From the NCBI GenBank assembly GCA_914767715.1, contig OU612072.1:1366001-1430000 (forward strand): a stretch of 64,000 nt of DNA, in the 5' to 3' direction. Positions within the stretch are counted from its first letter, which is position 1. Every line of letters begins with the position of its first letter. Both the position numbers and the translations under genes were made by a program. Positions 35,759-50,400 of this stretch are shown piece by piece. The notes beneath the pieces were generated by a model, which saw only the letters and a program-made list of their open reading frames with translations, was not told where the DNA came from and ran no database searches. The DNA comes from Membranipora membranacea. Lineage: Eukaryota > Bryozoa > Gymnolaemata > Cheilostomatida > Membraniporidae.

Positions 35759-37056
35759 CTATTGCACAAAATTCAATTTTTTATTGAGTTCAGTCTTGTG
35801 CTCAGAGAATGAAATACTGCCAACTAAAGTTACACCAAGGAATCTTGCATCAGATATCAGTTGAAGAGAATTAAGGGAAAAATCATCACAAACAGGTCTT
35901 TTATTTGGTGCTCTAGTGATCACTTGAATAGTCTTATCATAATTTAAGATCAACTCATCTGAAAGAGAGCAGTCTTCTATGTTGAAAAATTAAACTTTCA
36001 TGTTGGATGGCTTTGTGGAAAGGTGATTGTGTCATCAGCATAACAAATATTGTTCAAGATTTTTTGATGCCTTCAACAGATCATCAATACAAATTAAAAT
36101 AGAACAGGGCCTCAGACTGATCATTGGGGTATACTTTTTTTAGGGCTGAAAATGAAGAATTTGCATCATCGATTTGTTTTCTGTTTGATATGTTACATTT
36201 TACGATTTTTTTTCATTGTTTTTAAAGTTATAAGATGCAAGTTTTTGTATTAAAGTATCATGGTCAATAGTGTCAAAAGCTTTAGAAAATTCTAAATTTA
36301 TACCCTTAGAATTGTAATTTATATATAATTTTATCACATATTTTTTGGCACCTGCATTACCCTTTCTTAAATCCAAATTGGCTGTCAGTAAAATTATGAT
36401 TTGTTTCAAAATATAGCCTTGGTCAGAGTGTTTTGGAATTCCTTTGAAGCTAGATTTGTGTCAGTACAAATATTGACAGAGTGCCAGTCACATTTTCTTC
36501 ATAATTATCACAAAGAAGCAGCATGTTATCAATCTTTTGGATGATGCATTAGTGCTAGCAGTTCTGTTGAATTTTGCTGGCATGAAAAGGCCAACCATAC
36601 AGGCAGATAGTCTGAAATCTGGTAATTTACTGTGAAAAAATTATTGTGTTGTTTAAAAATTTGTATCAGGATGTTGGTTAAAAAACAAAAAATTTCTCAG
36701 TGTGGTCAAGAATTCATCTCTTGGTTTTGGCAAAACGAGTCGGAGTAGAAACAATATTAAAATAACCATATTTATGACCATAACCCGAGATATTTCCTGG
36801 GGGAGAGGGATACATCACCAGCAACGAGCAGACACCAAGCCTCAACGATGTGAACAAGAAACGAGTCTGAACCCTTCAGTTGTGCAGTCTCCACCCTAAA
36901 TATCGCATACACATAACCTTCCAGATTGAACTGACTTAAAAATGAGTTATCTTCAAACCATGTATTTGAAATAGCTAAGTATGTAAACTCAGCGTCTAAA
37001 GTTGCTAAAAAAGGTTCCAGTTGTCCCATTTTTCTCCGTTTATATTTTAATTCCAT
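35759..37056 (-). mobile_element. Degenerate non-LTR retrotransposon (endonuclease plus reverse transcriptase)
   Basis: Read on the minus strand in shifting frames. At about 37050-36790, YLAISNTWFEDN and FNLEGYVYAIFR resemble the endonuclease domain. At about 36310-36220, LEFSKAFDTIDHDTLIQKL is the classic LINE reverse transcriptase block. At 35953-35759, DKTIQVITRAPNKRP and ISDARFLGVTLVGSISFSEH match the later K-FLG region. Frameshifts and internal loss show it is dead. Confidence 0.75.
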
Positions 37057-38059
37057 ACCAATGTGTGAAATGGGAAAATAAAAATCACAGTTAATGTTAA
37101 TATTTACAATATTTGGAGAAATTTGGATATAAAGGTTTACAAAGTCTGATATATCAAAGCTCAGAGAACACTGACTTTTTTTATCACTGATCTTTACCTG
37201 CTGAGCCGTTCTATCTTTTCACATAAATATTTGACAGTGGTAGGTCCATACAAACTGGAATTTTCTACTTCCTCTGCTTGATTGAGCCAACCATTCACGT
37301 ATATCTTAGTTTCTTCTTGCTCAGCACCTTGCTCACGACATAGAACATATCACTCTGAGAAAGTGTTTGGAACTTAATTATTATGTTAGGGGGATGACCA
37401 TAATTTACCTTACCTTCTGCGACCTGTGAACCGTGTCTATGTCTGCCTCCTTCAAACTTGCGACCTCCTTTGTTTTAGCTAATTTGACTGTAAATCATTC
37501 TAAGTCCTCATTGTATGTTACATGTATACAGATACTAACAATATATTTCTATTTTTGTTTGATGCCTTGACTATGTATTCACAATTATATATAATAATTC
37601 AAGCTTCTACTCAATCTACTCACATTCTATTTTCTTTATAGGACCAATTGCCTGAGACATGTATGGTGGAGTTGATTGAATTTCTTAAGCTTACCACACA
37701 TACGAATAATTATAGTTAATTTGTATTCATCTGATAAATGAGATCACAAGTGATCTTAAGCCACTGAGCCTCTTGATTTTTATTTGCAATCATAAACAGT
37801 GGGCTTCTGAGATAGATTGCACCAGAAACAGATTGGCATCACAACACAAAAGCAACCGACATGTAATCATAAAGATGGAAATTATTTTTATATTTATTTT
37901 GAGGAATTGTACAATCACACGTTTGAATGCTAGGGTATAAACCCGTGGATATTTTTGTGACAAAGTTTAATTTAGGTTTTGTGTATCAGATTGACATAGG
38001 TGCATTTGGGCATCCTGAGCGTTACCAATTTGCCACTTCAACAGGTAACCATATACATA

Positions 38060-38225
38060 ATCATAGTAGAGGTATACACCCGAGGGTGCTGGAGGCTGGA
38101 ACAATCAACAATGAAAGCTCCCCCAGTGGGACTCGAACCCACAACTCCTGCGGCACTAATCGCCTGGCAGTGAATAGCAAGCGCGCTAACCGATTGCATT
38201 GCGCCATCTCACCATCCCCATGAAT
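38060..38225 (-). mobile_element. tRNA-derived SINE-like element
   Basis: On the minus strand the sequence has a Pol III A box (tggcgcaatgcaatcggtta) and, about 60 bp later, a B box (gggttcgagtcccac). The region between does not fold into a normal anticodon arm and is too long, so it is a tRNA-derived repeat, not a tRNA gene. It lies about 270 bp past the stop codon of ADAM B. Confidence 0.5.
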
Positions 38226-38301
38226 TGATGTGGAAGCCTCTCCGAGACTGAAGCGGATTTGTAAGTGTATGAATCTCAACTTGAAAATTAGTCATAACTA
38301 A

Positions 38302-38307
38302 TTTATT
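38302..38307 (-). terminator. Poly(A) signal candidate for ADAM B
   Basis: AATAAA on the minus strand (tttatt on plus) lies about 190 bp past the stop codon of ADAM B. Assignment is by position only. Confidence 0.4.
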
Positions 38308-38498
38308 GTTGTTATTATTATTATTGTTGTCCTTTCTCAGAGTCAAAGTCTGGTGATCTATCAAAGATCTGAATTTAAAAAAAATTGGTATATCTGAAAT
38401 TGCATCCTTAGAGGATTACAAATCTCTCTCCTTATCCATTTTCAGATTTGGTACTTCGTTCAAGATGGAGAAATCTGAGAGCGTGTTTCTCTCTTTGT

Positions 38499-41400
38499 TT
38501 ACCTTCCCCTCAACACAAACACAGCTACAGCAATCAGAGCAACCAGTATCTAAAACAAAATGAGAAATTGTGGAAACAAATCTATTCACTAGTTGAATAA
38601 TAAACTAACTCCTTGCTTTCTCAGATATTGACACTCTTCCCTCAACTCAGGTTATTCTCTTTGAGATTAGTTTTTAACGCTCCTCAGACTACTGATAATG
38701 ACTTCACTTTAGCCTCACATAATGTATTCATACTTGTTACATGCCAATGAACATATCTTATTACTCTCTTTAATAGAAAGTCACATACACATTAGAATGG
38801 TGCCGGGTTACTGAATGTCAACGGCTCAGAAAAAATTTGACTTGCAACCATAAATGTTCAGCATACTTTGCTTAAAGTAGCATTCAACTCGGCACCACTG
38901 AATATGAATCAACTTGCAATTTGCCTTCACAGGTAGACATCATACTCAAAAATGAAAATCCAAGGTATGAGCGCAGGTTCTGTACCACAGGGCAGTCAGC
39001 AGCCCCTTAACCAAAATGGCTTCAGTAAAATGATTTAAATTGTGAATTTGTTTATAATCTTGTCGCATATTCGACCCACTTGAGGCTGAATAATCATGCA
39101 GAACAGACATCACTATTTTACTCATTATTGCTCATGTTTATTTTGTATGGAGTTAACTCCTTCCTGTGGAGGAGGGAGGCAACTCCTTACAAAAAGTGTT
39201 TCGTTTATGTACTCAAATTTACCCACAGTTTAGTATTTTGAATTTCATTACATTAAGGTGCTAATTCAATTTAACTTATGACTCATAGTTGAGATGCTTT
39301 TTCGACACTAAAACCAATTTTTAATCTTGAATAATAAACTGAATTAGATACAAGAAAAGCAATCTATATCATACAAGAAAAACGTACTCCAAGGGCTCCC
39401 AAACCAGAACGGAACAGCCTTGATGTTCCCCCAGTCCTATATGCACCAGTGCACATCACTATGGATAGGCATGGCAAAAAAAACGGAGATCGAATTTGCC
39501 CATTGATCACTTTTCGTCCGATAAAATAATTCAATTATACATAAATTGTACAAAACCCTTGAAGCTCCCAAGAGGCGGAGATGGGATCGCTGACTGATGA
39601 GTGATTCAATGACACATAATACCTTCAACATTCCCGATTTCATCAAATAACAGAGATTGGGTTTTGACTTATCTGGCTGTAATATTATTTTGCTTATAAT
39701 TTTTAAACAATTTAATTGAAATATAAAATGTGATGAGCCTTTACATGTTATATTCCAACAATTTTAATGAGATTTATGTGTAACGCGGTTGACGCTATCT
39801 GTTATCAATCTCTGCCATCTCCTTGTCTCATTCTCTCTTTCCAAAATCTCCTGAGCCTGAGCTGTGAGAAGTTGAGATCTCACAGCTTCTGCCCCCCCCC
39901 TTTTTTTATTGAGGCTCCTGGCTCATCCTGATCCAAGCTGTGAGTATTGGTATCTCGCAGCTTCTGATCCTCCTTTTTTTCACTGCGGCTACTGACTAAT
40001 CCCAAGTAAGCTGTGAAGTTAGTATCTCACAATCTCATAGAAAATGCTTGAATTCATTTTATTGAAAGTAAAAATATTGTTTTTGTTGATGCTTTTGTAA
40101 TTGAGATGACTGTCTATGTATTAAGATTGAAATGAAAAAAAGACAGTTGTTTCAGTTTTAGAGGCAATACATTTATACACCAACTTTTTCCAATAATATT
40201 ATTCATTTTGAGAGAACTCATCACTTGGCAAATCATCTTGGATGTTCGTGTTACTGGAACGAAATGTTGGAAGAAAATTTACAATTTAAATAATTAAAAT
40301 TTTCCAATTTAATATTTGTTTATAAAATGAAAATTTGGAAGGAGTACATCATTACGCATCAAATATCGAAAGACAACTTCTGTGGCTGTCTGCTACTTTA
40401 AGAATAATATCGGTGATGAGTCTAAATTTTTATTTCAAAATTTCATTGTAATCCATACAGGCTGAGAACATTGTTGCGATGATTTGTGTGAGAGTCTTTG
40501 TTGTGTATTCAAATGAACTACTTTACTCACTATGGCTACTTTTCTTTTATTATGAATTATTATTATTACTTTTCTTTTACATTGATTATGAATTATACGG
40601 CCACACGGCCACACGGCCACACGGCCACACGGCCACACGGCCACACGGCCACACGGCCACACGGCCACACGTCCACACGGCCACACGGCCACACGGCCAC
40701 ACGGCCACACGGCCACACGGCCACACGGCCACACGGCCACACGGCCACACGGCCACACGGCCACACGGCCACACGGCCACACGGCCACACGTCCACACGT
40801 CCACACGGCCACACGGCCACACGGCCACACGGCCACACGGCCACACGGCCACACGGCCACACGGCTACACGGAAACACAGCTATACAGAAATACAGCTAC
40901 ACAGAAACACAGCCACACGGCCACACGGCCACACGGCCACACGGCCACACGGCCACACGGCCACACGGCCACACGGCCACACGGCTACACGGAAACACAG
41001 TTATACAGAAATACAGCTACACAGAAACACAGCCACACGGCCACACGGCCACACGGCTACACGGAAACACAGCTATACAGAAATACAGCTACACAGAAAC
41101 ACAGCTATACAGAAATACAGCTACACAGAAACACAGCTATACAGAAATACAGCTATGCAGATATACAGCTATACAGAAACACAGCTATACAGAAATACAG
41201 CTATGCAGATATACAGCTATACAGATATACAGACACGAATATCAGCTAATGCTTACAATAGCGATTGGTACAAGGATCAATGCGAGTCTCCCTGAACCTG
41301 TGACATCCTCAAGGGCCTTCCTTGGATCACTCGTTGGGTACTCCCGCCAAACCTTACCCAGATCACCCTTCCAATCATTTCCACCTGTAAACATTGAGTT

Positions 41401-44400
41401 TTCTGTTCAAAGAATATCATCCTCTTGACATGTACAATGTCCACTAGCTCAAGAGCAAAATGAATAATAATGATATGTATAACGAAATGTGGAAAAAAAA
41501 TGAAAAGATTGCATACTATAATATGTAACAGCAATAGGTTGCGTTAAATGAGGCAACGCTTTTAGGGGTGGTTTAACATTTTTCGACATTCTGGTCATCC
41601 TCATGGTTTTCAATTAGATTCTAGAATAGATGTGATCCCTGTGATTTCACTTTGCAACTTTGCTTTAAGCCTTGCATAAACTGCATAAAACATTATGCAA
41701 ATCCAATTAGTTTCTTAGTGACATCAATTTTAGTCCTATATATTACAGGATAACTGTAACAAATGAATAATTGCCTGACTACAACATGCATTTATTTGCA
41801 TGTAGTGGTTAGGAAAATTTGGTTATCAATGTTTGGATGATGGAAAGAACCTATATCATTCCACAACGTAAATTTGCTTGTTACAAAAAAAAGATCAGTT
41901 ATGAAATGAGCATGAGTTCCAAGCCTGCAAAATATGGTTATTATTTGGTCAACCAAAATCTGCATGATCATATATGAGCTTACATCCTATGATTCATTCA
42001 TAACTGTTAGCTCAATGTTGTTGCATGATTTTCCTGCTGTGCAAGCAAACTGCTCTGCTAAGATTATCAGATATGGACAGCATCTACTCCTATCTGCTGA
42101 TGATCACACACTGTTGATTGAATCAAAACATTGAATATAACTCACCTGGATCGAGTATATTTGATGTACCGTAATCACACAGCTGATAATGTATCTTACG
42201 ATCACATCGACATACCATATTCTGGTCGCAGCCACTCATATATCCTTTACAAGTCTTACACTTGTCAGGCAGTGTGGGTACACGCACACATTTGGTATCA
42301 GCACAGTAGTGGGCTGGACCACATCTGGCTCCTTCTGTGACATACCAGAATGTACCACTGTTTGTTTCATAATGTGAATATGGAATACCTTCCCTTATTC
42401 CATCTACAAGGTGAGAAGATTTTGGTCATGAAATTGCCACAATGCAATGTCAAACTAAATTAGATAATCTACTATTTCATAGACAAAGCATTATCTCTTC
42501 ACATGAGTTAAAATGAGATTGCCATAATAAGTAATAAAGTTTCCCATTGTCGTATTTATTAGAGACCATCCCAATTCAATTGATGTCATATTTTCGTTCA
42601 CAAATAATATCTCCGCCTAGAACAGTATTATTGTTAATTATACAGTATATTCCTAATAGTTTGATCAGACCAAAACACCAAAACAAATAGGGTGTTCGAT
42701 AAGCGTATGAATTAATGACTTATGACTAGCAAGGCATACTCACACATAAACGGACAAACTAGTGCCCCAGTATTTGGATAGAATGTTCGAAAGCTTGTAC
42801 TGAGTTTATAAAACTCAAATGGTTTAGCATAACTTGTGGCATTGCAACTCAGACTTTCACAGAATATCTCTCCTCCCCAATCTCCGCTGTATATATCGGC
42901 ATGTTCGTACTTGGTGTCAGAAGCTAAAGAGGTGATTAGAAACATCTCATGGATATCTCTCAAAGCTAAGTTGATTTGTGATTCATCGCCCAATAACAAA
43001 TGTGGTGAAAAACCAAGCAAAATTAGTCAAGCATAGTTTCAGTGCTCTTATTTTGAGCAATCCCATTTCAAACATCATTTTTTCTTTGTTTAGAATTTAG
43101 CTATTTGGAGCTTCGAGTGTTGCTCCCACACATTCTTTAGCATTTAATATTTTTCACCAATGATATCATAACTGCCAAATATAATTTGTGATAAAACTTT
43201 GTATTGTCTTGCACATAGTGCTCAAAGACCCCGGGCAATTATTACTGATAGCACACATCCTTGATGTTAGAAGGATGAGTAGTTCCATCAGTTGGTTTTG
43301 TGATTATGGGAGTTGTCTGAGTCTGAGAAATGTGTGATTTGTGAGAGTTGTGGGTTGAAGTATGATTTGAGTTTTGTGGTTTGTGGGTAGGGAGAAGCCA
43401 GGGTAAATCCCTCGAGAAAAGCTCTTTACTGAAATCAATTAATTACACGGAAACCAAAGTGCTGTAGTTCCAGCTGGAATCAATTGCTATATTAAAAGAT
43501 TTTAATCTCAATGGCGCTGTGTTTTTCAGAGTTACCTCCCTTGAACATTTGAAGATGTGACAACACTATTGCAAAGGTTTTATAGGCAATAAAATTTTAT
43601 TGAGATGTCCGCATATTAATCCCTGTACATAGCGAGCTGCAGATTTTATTATTATCAATTAATTATTAGAATGAAAAATTGTCTGCAAATGATTTGCTTT
43701 ATGGAAATTTTTGTAAGATAAAGATATGTTTACTATCTAAAAACTTTATCAAAAGCTATGAAATTACAGTCAGAAAAGATGCTAAAAATATTTTTCAATT
43801 TTTTTTGCGATATCGATAATTTATTTCCGATAATTATCATTTATTTGCTCTATTTTGCTATATTTATTATAGCATGTGATGTTATAAGTATTAAATCAAT
43901 CGATGGATTTGTAAATGCGTGTACCGGAATGTACAGAATCGATTAGAAACAGAATCAATTTGCGTGTTTGTGTCTAACTTTTGAACAATTGTTTTACAGA
44001 ATCATTTTATATAGTTTATTCTTGGAAATTCAAAGCAATAAGTATGGGATAAAACGTCTTTCTTTTTCTCCAATCATTAAAATTTAGTGGAAGGCACGGA
44101 ATACTGGCACCCTGAAAATCTTACAAAATCAGATTTTTTCGTATCATTCTGGAGTTCTCAGTCTAATTTAGAAAACTGCTATAAGTTTCAATAACAACAT
44201 ATGGCATGTGGGCCAATTCCAACTGATTTTCACACAAAGTCGAGATTGGATATTTTACCTCAACCAGAATGAAAATCAGTTGAAACTGGGCCGCATGCTG
44301 ATAATGAACCTTATAGCAGTTTTCTATCAATTACACTGAGAACTCTAGAATGATGCGAATCTGATACCATCATAATCACAAATTTTTGGAAAGTATTGTA

Positions 44401-47400
44401 AGAAAATAATTATCCCAGATGCCTTAGCAACTCCGACCAAAACTCATGTCTTGTCTTAGAAGGTACAGTGCTTGACTTGATTATCATCAGTATGGCAGAA
44501 TTTTGAGGCTGCCATGTGAAACTTTATTGTATCACAGGAAAGTGGTGCTCACTTCTGTCTATTTTAAAACATAAAAAAACTGCTTCAGCATTTGCCATTG
44601 CCTTTATGTATATTCTATTGCTTGCTCTCTTCTCTGTGATATCTTCCACAAAGATGGAAGTCAACTCATTATTATATATCTGATGATGATTAATGTTGTT
44701 TGTTAGGCTTGTATATAGTATACAGATAACTGCTGAGCACTCATATTTTTGAGGGGAAAGTTTCTCATGCTATCAATAGTTTTTACTAAAATGACTCTTG
44801 AGAATTTCTGACGTCAGAAACTTGCATAAGTACAGCCTGCAGTGGTTATGTCGGTGAATATTCATAACTTTGATTAATGATCTTTAAGAATTGTTTTCTT
44901 ATGCACTTATATGTCATCATTGGTGTATGTATGGTCTTATCCAAGTTTCAAATAAAGTTGTACATAGTGTTTTATCATGCAGACTGCAGACATGCAGTTG
45001 GTTCAGATTTTCAATACATGACAGTAATTATTGGGTTTTTTTGGTATTTCACAATTTAGTTTTAGATTCACAGTGAGTGGGTCTCATCAGCTGTACAACC
45101 AATACACTCAATACATTGTAATATTAAATGGTCAAAACACAAGCACATAAGAAGGTTCAGTTGTGCTATTTCACACATACCAAACACGATCTTGAAATAT
45201 CTTAAAGCTCTTCCGTTTGTCAAAAGGTGAAATTTTGGCAACTCTATACAGTGTAACAGTATTTATCTCACCGAGCAGCTCCCAGCACAAAAGCTTAGCA
45301 GCTTTAGCAGTTGGATCTTTATAGACTCTATTGCAGGCAGCATTTACAGAGTTACATAGCCCGTCCTTACAGAAGCTCCGACCTTGCTTCATACATGGAT
45401 ATCCATCTGCCCTTCTCTTGTCAGACGGACAGAATGCGCTCACACCATCACACCTTTCTTGGAAGTCACAATATCCCCTCGTCTCTCTGCATATTCTATT
45501 ATCTTTTATTATGCTGCACGTCTTCAGATTACAGCATTTCCCTAGTACAGAAATGTCATCTTAACATGAAGAAAAAATTTGATTTGATGCTGATGTAAAG
45601 TTTTTTTTTTTTATACATGTAGAATAATTATTAGATGATGAAGTAAAATAAAGTAAAGTAATGACAGTAAGGAGACAATTCCTTGGTGGTGTTAAGTCAT
45701 CCGTCATTGTTAATTTGAAATCTGAGAGTTCAGTTTAATGAGAATATAAATTTGTTTTCCGCCGGAAATATTATGAAACACGCCGACAATATTTTGGCAA
45801 TATTGCTCGCACTTGTATTTTTTCGATGTGAGGTTTGGGTGTGTCATCGTCTAGACAACAACAATGGGCTTGAAACTTGTTCAACATCAACCAATCTCTC
45901 CCCTCATTGCAAGAAGCTGTTGATAGAACCAATTCCTTGGTATATCAAAACCATTATGGTATGATAACAACTGAAATATGTACCAACACTCTAAGAGATC
46001 TACTGATGACGCTATAAGAGATCTACTGATGACGCTATAAGAGATCTACTGATGATACTATAAGAGAGATCTACTGATGACGCTATAAGGGATCTACTGA
46101 TGACGCTATAAGAGATCTACTGATGACGCTATAAGGGATCTACTGATGACGCTATAAGAGATCTACTGATGACGCTATAAGGGATCTACTGATGACGCTA
46201 TAAGAGATCTACTGATGACGCTATAAGAGATCTACTGATGACACTATAAGAGAGATCTACTGATGACGCTATAAGAGAGATCTACTGATGATACTATAAG
46301 AGAGATCTACTGATGACGCTATAAGGGATCTACTGATGACGCTATAAGGGATCTACTGATGACGCTATAAGGGATCTACTGATGACGCTATAAGAGATCT
46401 ACTGATGACGCTATAAGAGATCTACTGATGACACTATAAGAGATCTACTGATGACGCTATAAGAGATCTACTGATGACACTATAAGAGATCTACTGATGA
46501 CACTATAAGAGATCTACTGATGACGCTATAAGAGATCTACTGATGACACTATAAGAGAGATCTACTGATGACGCTATAAGAGAGATCTACTGATGATACT
46601 ATAAGAGAGATCTACTGATGACGCTATAAGGGATCTACTGATGACGCTATAAGAGATCTACTGATGACGCTATAAGGGATCTACTGATGACGCTATAAGA
46701 GATCTACTGATGACGCTATAAGAGATCTACTGATGACACTATAAGAGATCTACTGATGACGCTATAAGAGATCTACTGATGACACTATAAGAGATCTACT
46801 GATGACGCTGTACGAGAGATCTACTGATGACGCTATAAGAGAGATCTACTGATGACGCTATAAGAGATCTACTGATGACGCTATAAGAGATCTACTGATG
46901 ACGCTATAAGAGAGATCTACTGATGATACTATAAGAGAGATCTACTGATGACGCTATAAGGGATCTACTGATGATACTATAAGAGAGATCTACTGATGAC
47001 GCTATAAGGGATCTACTGATGACGCTATAAGAGATCTACTGATGACGCTATAAGAGATCTACTGATGACACTATAAGAGATCTACTGATGACGCTATAAG
47101 AGATCTACTGATGACACTATAAGAGAGATCTACTGATGACGCTATAAGAGAGATCTACTGATGATACTATAAGAGAGATCTACTGATGACGCTATAAGGG
47201 ATCTACTGATGACGCTATAAGAGATCTACTGATGACGCTATAAGGGATCTACTGATGACGCTATAAGAGATCTACTGATGACGCTATAAGGGATCTACTG
47301 ATGACGCTATAAGAGATCTACTGATGACGCTATAAGAGATCTACTGATGACACTATAAGAGAGATCTACTGATGACGCTATAAGAGAGATCTACTGATGA

Positions 47401-50400
47401 TACTATAAGAGAGATCTACTGATGACGCTATAAGGGATCTACTGATGACGCTATAAGAGATCTACTGATGACGCTATAAGGGATCTACTGATGACGCTAT
47501 AAGAGATCTACTGATGACGCTATAAGAGATCTACTGATGACACTATAAGAGATCTACTGATGACGCTATAAGAGATCTACTGATGACACTATAAGAGATC
47601 TACTGATGACACTATAAGAGATCTACTGATGACGCTATAAGGGATCTACTGATGACGCTATAAGAGATCTACTGATGACGCTATAAGAGATCTACTGATG
47701 ACACTATAAGAGAGATCTACTGATGACGCTATAAGAGAGATCTACTGATGATACTATAAGAGAGATCTACTGATGACGCTATAAGGGATCTACTGATGAC
47801 GCTATAAGAGATCTACTGATGACGCTATAAGGGATCTACTGATGACGCTATAAGAGATCTACTGATGACGCTATAAGAGATCTACTGATGACACTATAAG
47901 AGATCTACTGATGACGCTATAAGAGATCTACTGATGACACTATAAGAGATCTACTGATGACACTATAAGAGATCTACTGATGACGCTATAAGAGATCTAC
48001 TGATGACACTATAAGAGAGATCTACTGATGACGCTATAAGAGAGATCTACTGATGATACTATAAGAGAGATCTACTGATGACGCTATAAGGGATCTACTG
48101 ATGACGCTATAAGAGATCTACTGATGACGCTATAAGGGATCTACTGATGACGCTATAAGAGATCTACTGATGACGCTATAAGAGATCTACTGATGACACT
48201 ATAAGAGATCTACTGATGACGCTATAAGAGATCTACTGATGACACTATAAGAGATCTACTGATGACGCTGTACGAGAGATCTACTGATGACGCTATAAGA
48301 GAGATCTACTGATGACGCTATAAGAGATCTACTGATGACGCTATAAGAGATCTACTGATGACGCTATAAGAGAGATCTACTGATGATACTATAAGAGAGA
48401 TCTACTGATGACGCTATAAGGGATCTACTGATGATACTATAAGAGAGATCTACTGATGACGCTATAAGGGATCTACTGATGACGCTATAAGAGATCTACT
48501 GATGACGCTATAAGAGATCTACTGATGACACTATAAGAGATCTACTGATGACGCTATAAGAGATCTACTGATGACACTATAAGAGAGATCTACTGATGAC
48601 GCTATAAGAGAGATCTACTGATGATACTATAAGAGAGATCTACTGATGACGCTATAAGGGATCTACTGATGACGCTATAAGAGATCTACTGATGACGCTA
48701 TAAGGGATCTACTGATGACGCTATAAGAGATCTACTGATGACGCTATAAGGGATCTACTGATGACGCTATAAGAGATCTACTGATGACGCTATAAGAGAT
48801 CTACTGATGACACTATAAGAGAGATCTACTGATGACGCTATAAGAGAGATCTACTGATGATACTATAAGAGAGATCTACTGATGACGCTATAAGGGATCT
48901 ACTGATGACGCTATAAGAGATCTACTGATGACGCTATAAGGGATCTACTGATGACGCTATAAGAGATCTACTGATGACGCTATAAGAGATCTACTGATGA
49001 CACTATAAGAGATCTACTGATGACGCTATAAGAGATCTACTGATGACACTATAAGAGATCTACTGATGACACTATAAGAGATCTACTGAGGACCTTCTAT
49101 ATAGCTAACATAAAGTCTATAATCTCCTACGCCTGCCCTGCATGGTATAATCTACTATCAGACACCGATAAGACACGACTCGAGAGGATCCAGCGCTCTG
49201 CTACTCGGATTGTGCTGCCATTCTCTGACAACTACGAGCAGAGGCTGGACCATCTAGCACTGCCACCCATCACAACATTCCTGCACACCACTTGCAGAGA
49301 ACATTTCACTAGAATAGCTGACGACGATAATCACCCCTTGAACTCTCGTATAAAATTAAATACAAACAGAACATCTGCTCGTAGAGCAAAAATAGATAAA
49401 TATAGGCCATCCAAGTGTAGAACAACCAAAAGACAAAATACCTTTTTCGAATTTTATATGCGATTTTTTAACTAATGCAGCTCAGACTCCTTTTATTTTT
49501 ATTTTTCCATGTATGTGCCGTACATTCGATGCTATCAACCTATCACAGGATGGATATTAGAATTCAGGCAATAAACAAACTTCAAACTTCAATGTGTTCC
49601 TCGGTAGATTAAGCACCTGATTGGTGAATGCCACTTCCAGCAAATGCGCAGCTACCGAGTGAGCAAAGAAATATGAATATTTTAGTATGCTTCGTATGGT
49701 AAAGTGTCCCTTTTTCTTGGGCATTGAAAACACAACTCCAAATTATAAAAATGTTATTTTTGGGCTCAGTAAGTCGCCTATTGCTCCATAGATTTGGATT
49801 CTTACCCCTGGCACATGGACCTGCCACTTTACATGTGAGGGTGCAACACGGCCATCCCAAATGTGGTTCACACTCTTCGCCTTAATAGAAAATAAAGAAG
49901 ACACATTATAATTGGCAAAAAAAAAATTTGTTATACCAAGGCGGTATTTTACTCTTGGGTTACACTGATATTAAACCTCAGCTACTATTACCTAGGCGAA
50001 ATTATACATCAGCATGCAACTAGATACAACCATCAAAAGAGGAACTAAAATATTGATTTCTGCTCCCTTTCTTTACTAGAGAGCAACTATCAATGGTGCA
50101 TGATGCATCCTCTTTAAAAAAAGAACTGGATACACAGTTTGAGCTTGATGAATTAATGTGAATTGAACTGAAGATGATAACTTTGCTAAGAACAGTTTTG
50201 GTTTTGTTGCTGGTATTATTGGTTGGAAGCTTGTTGGTAGGTTAGATCCCCATTTGACCTTCTTTACTGATTGGCTGATAGTAAATTCTGACGAATGCTT
50301 GGTAAAACCTGCCTTTGCCTTTGGGAAACCAGGGAGCACAAAATTGTTCTACTCACCAAAGTTTCAGAAATTTCTGTTCTTTTTGTACTTTATCATGGGT

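Larger units (their letters stand above)
29451..38498. other. Gene-poor spacer between the convergent ADAM genes
   Basis: The 9 kb between the two ADAM stop codons holds both 3' UTRs, LINE relics (32184-32715 and 35759-37056), a dispersed repeat copy (30850-31600), a possible LTR remnant (34460-34880) and a tRNA-type SINE (38060-38225). A repeated segment near 33695-33752 contains gctggatctcagctag twice. No complete protein-coding gene is supported. Confidence 0.5.

Noticed and set aside
40479-41295. Long open frames of 256 and 265 codons on plus and 147 codons on minus
   Set aside because: All frames are open because the 9-bp repeat contains no stop; the protein would be ATRPHGH-type repeats with no start context, and the stretch is an ADAM B intron.
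45752-45964. 70-codon plus-strand frame with a signal-peptide-like start (NILAILLALVFF)
   Set aside because: It lies antisense in an ADAM B intron next to the satellite, has no partner exon and no domain; chance is the simpler explanation.
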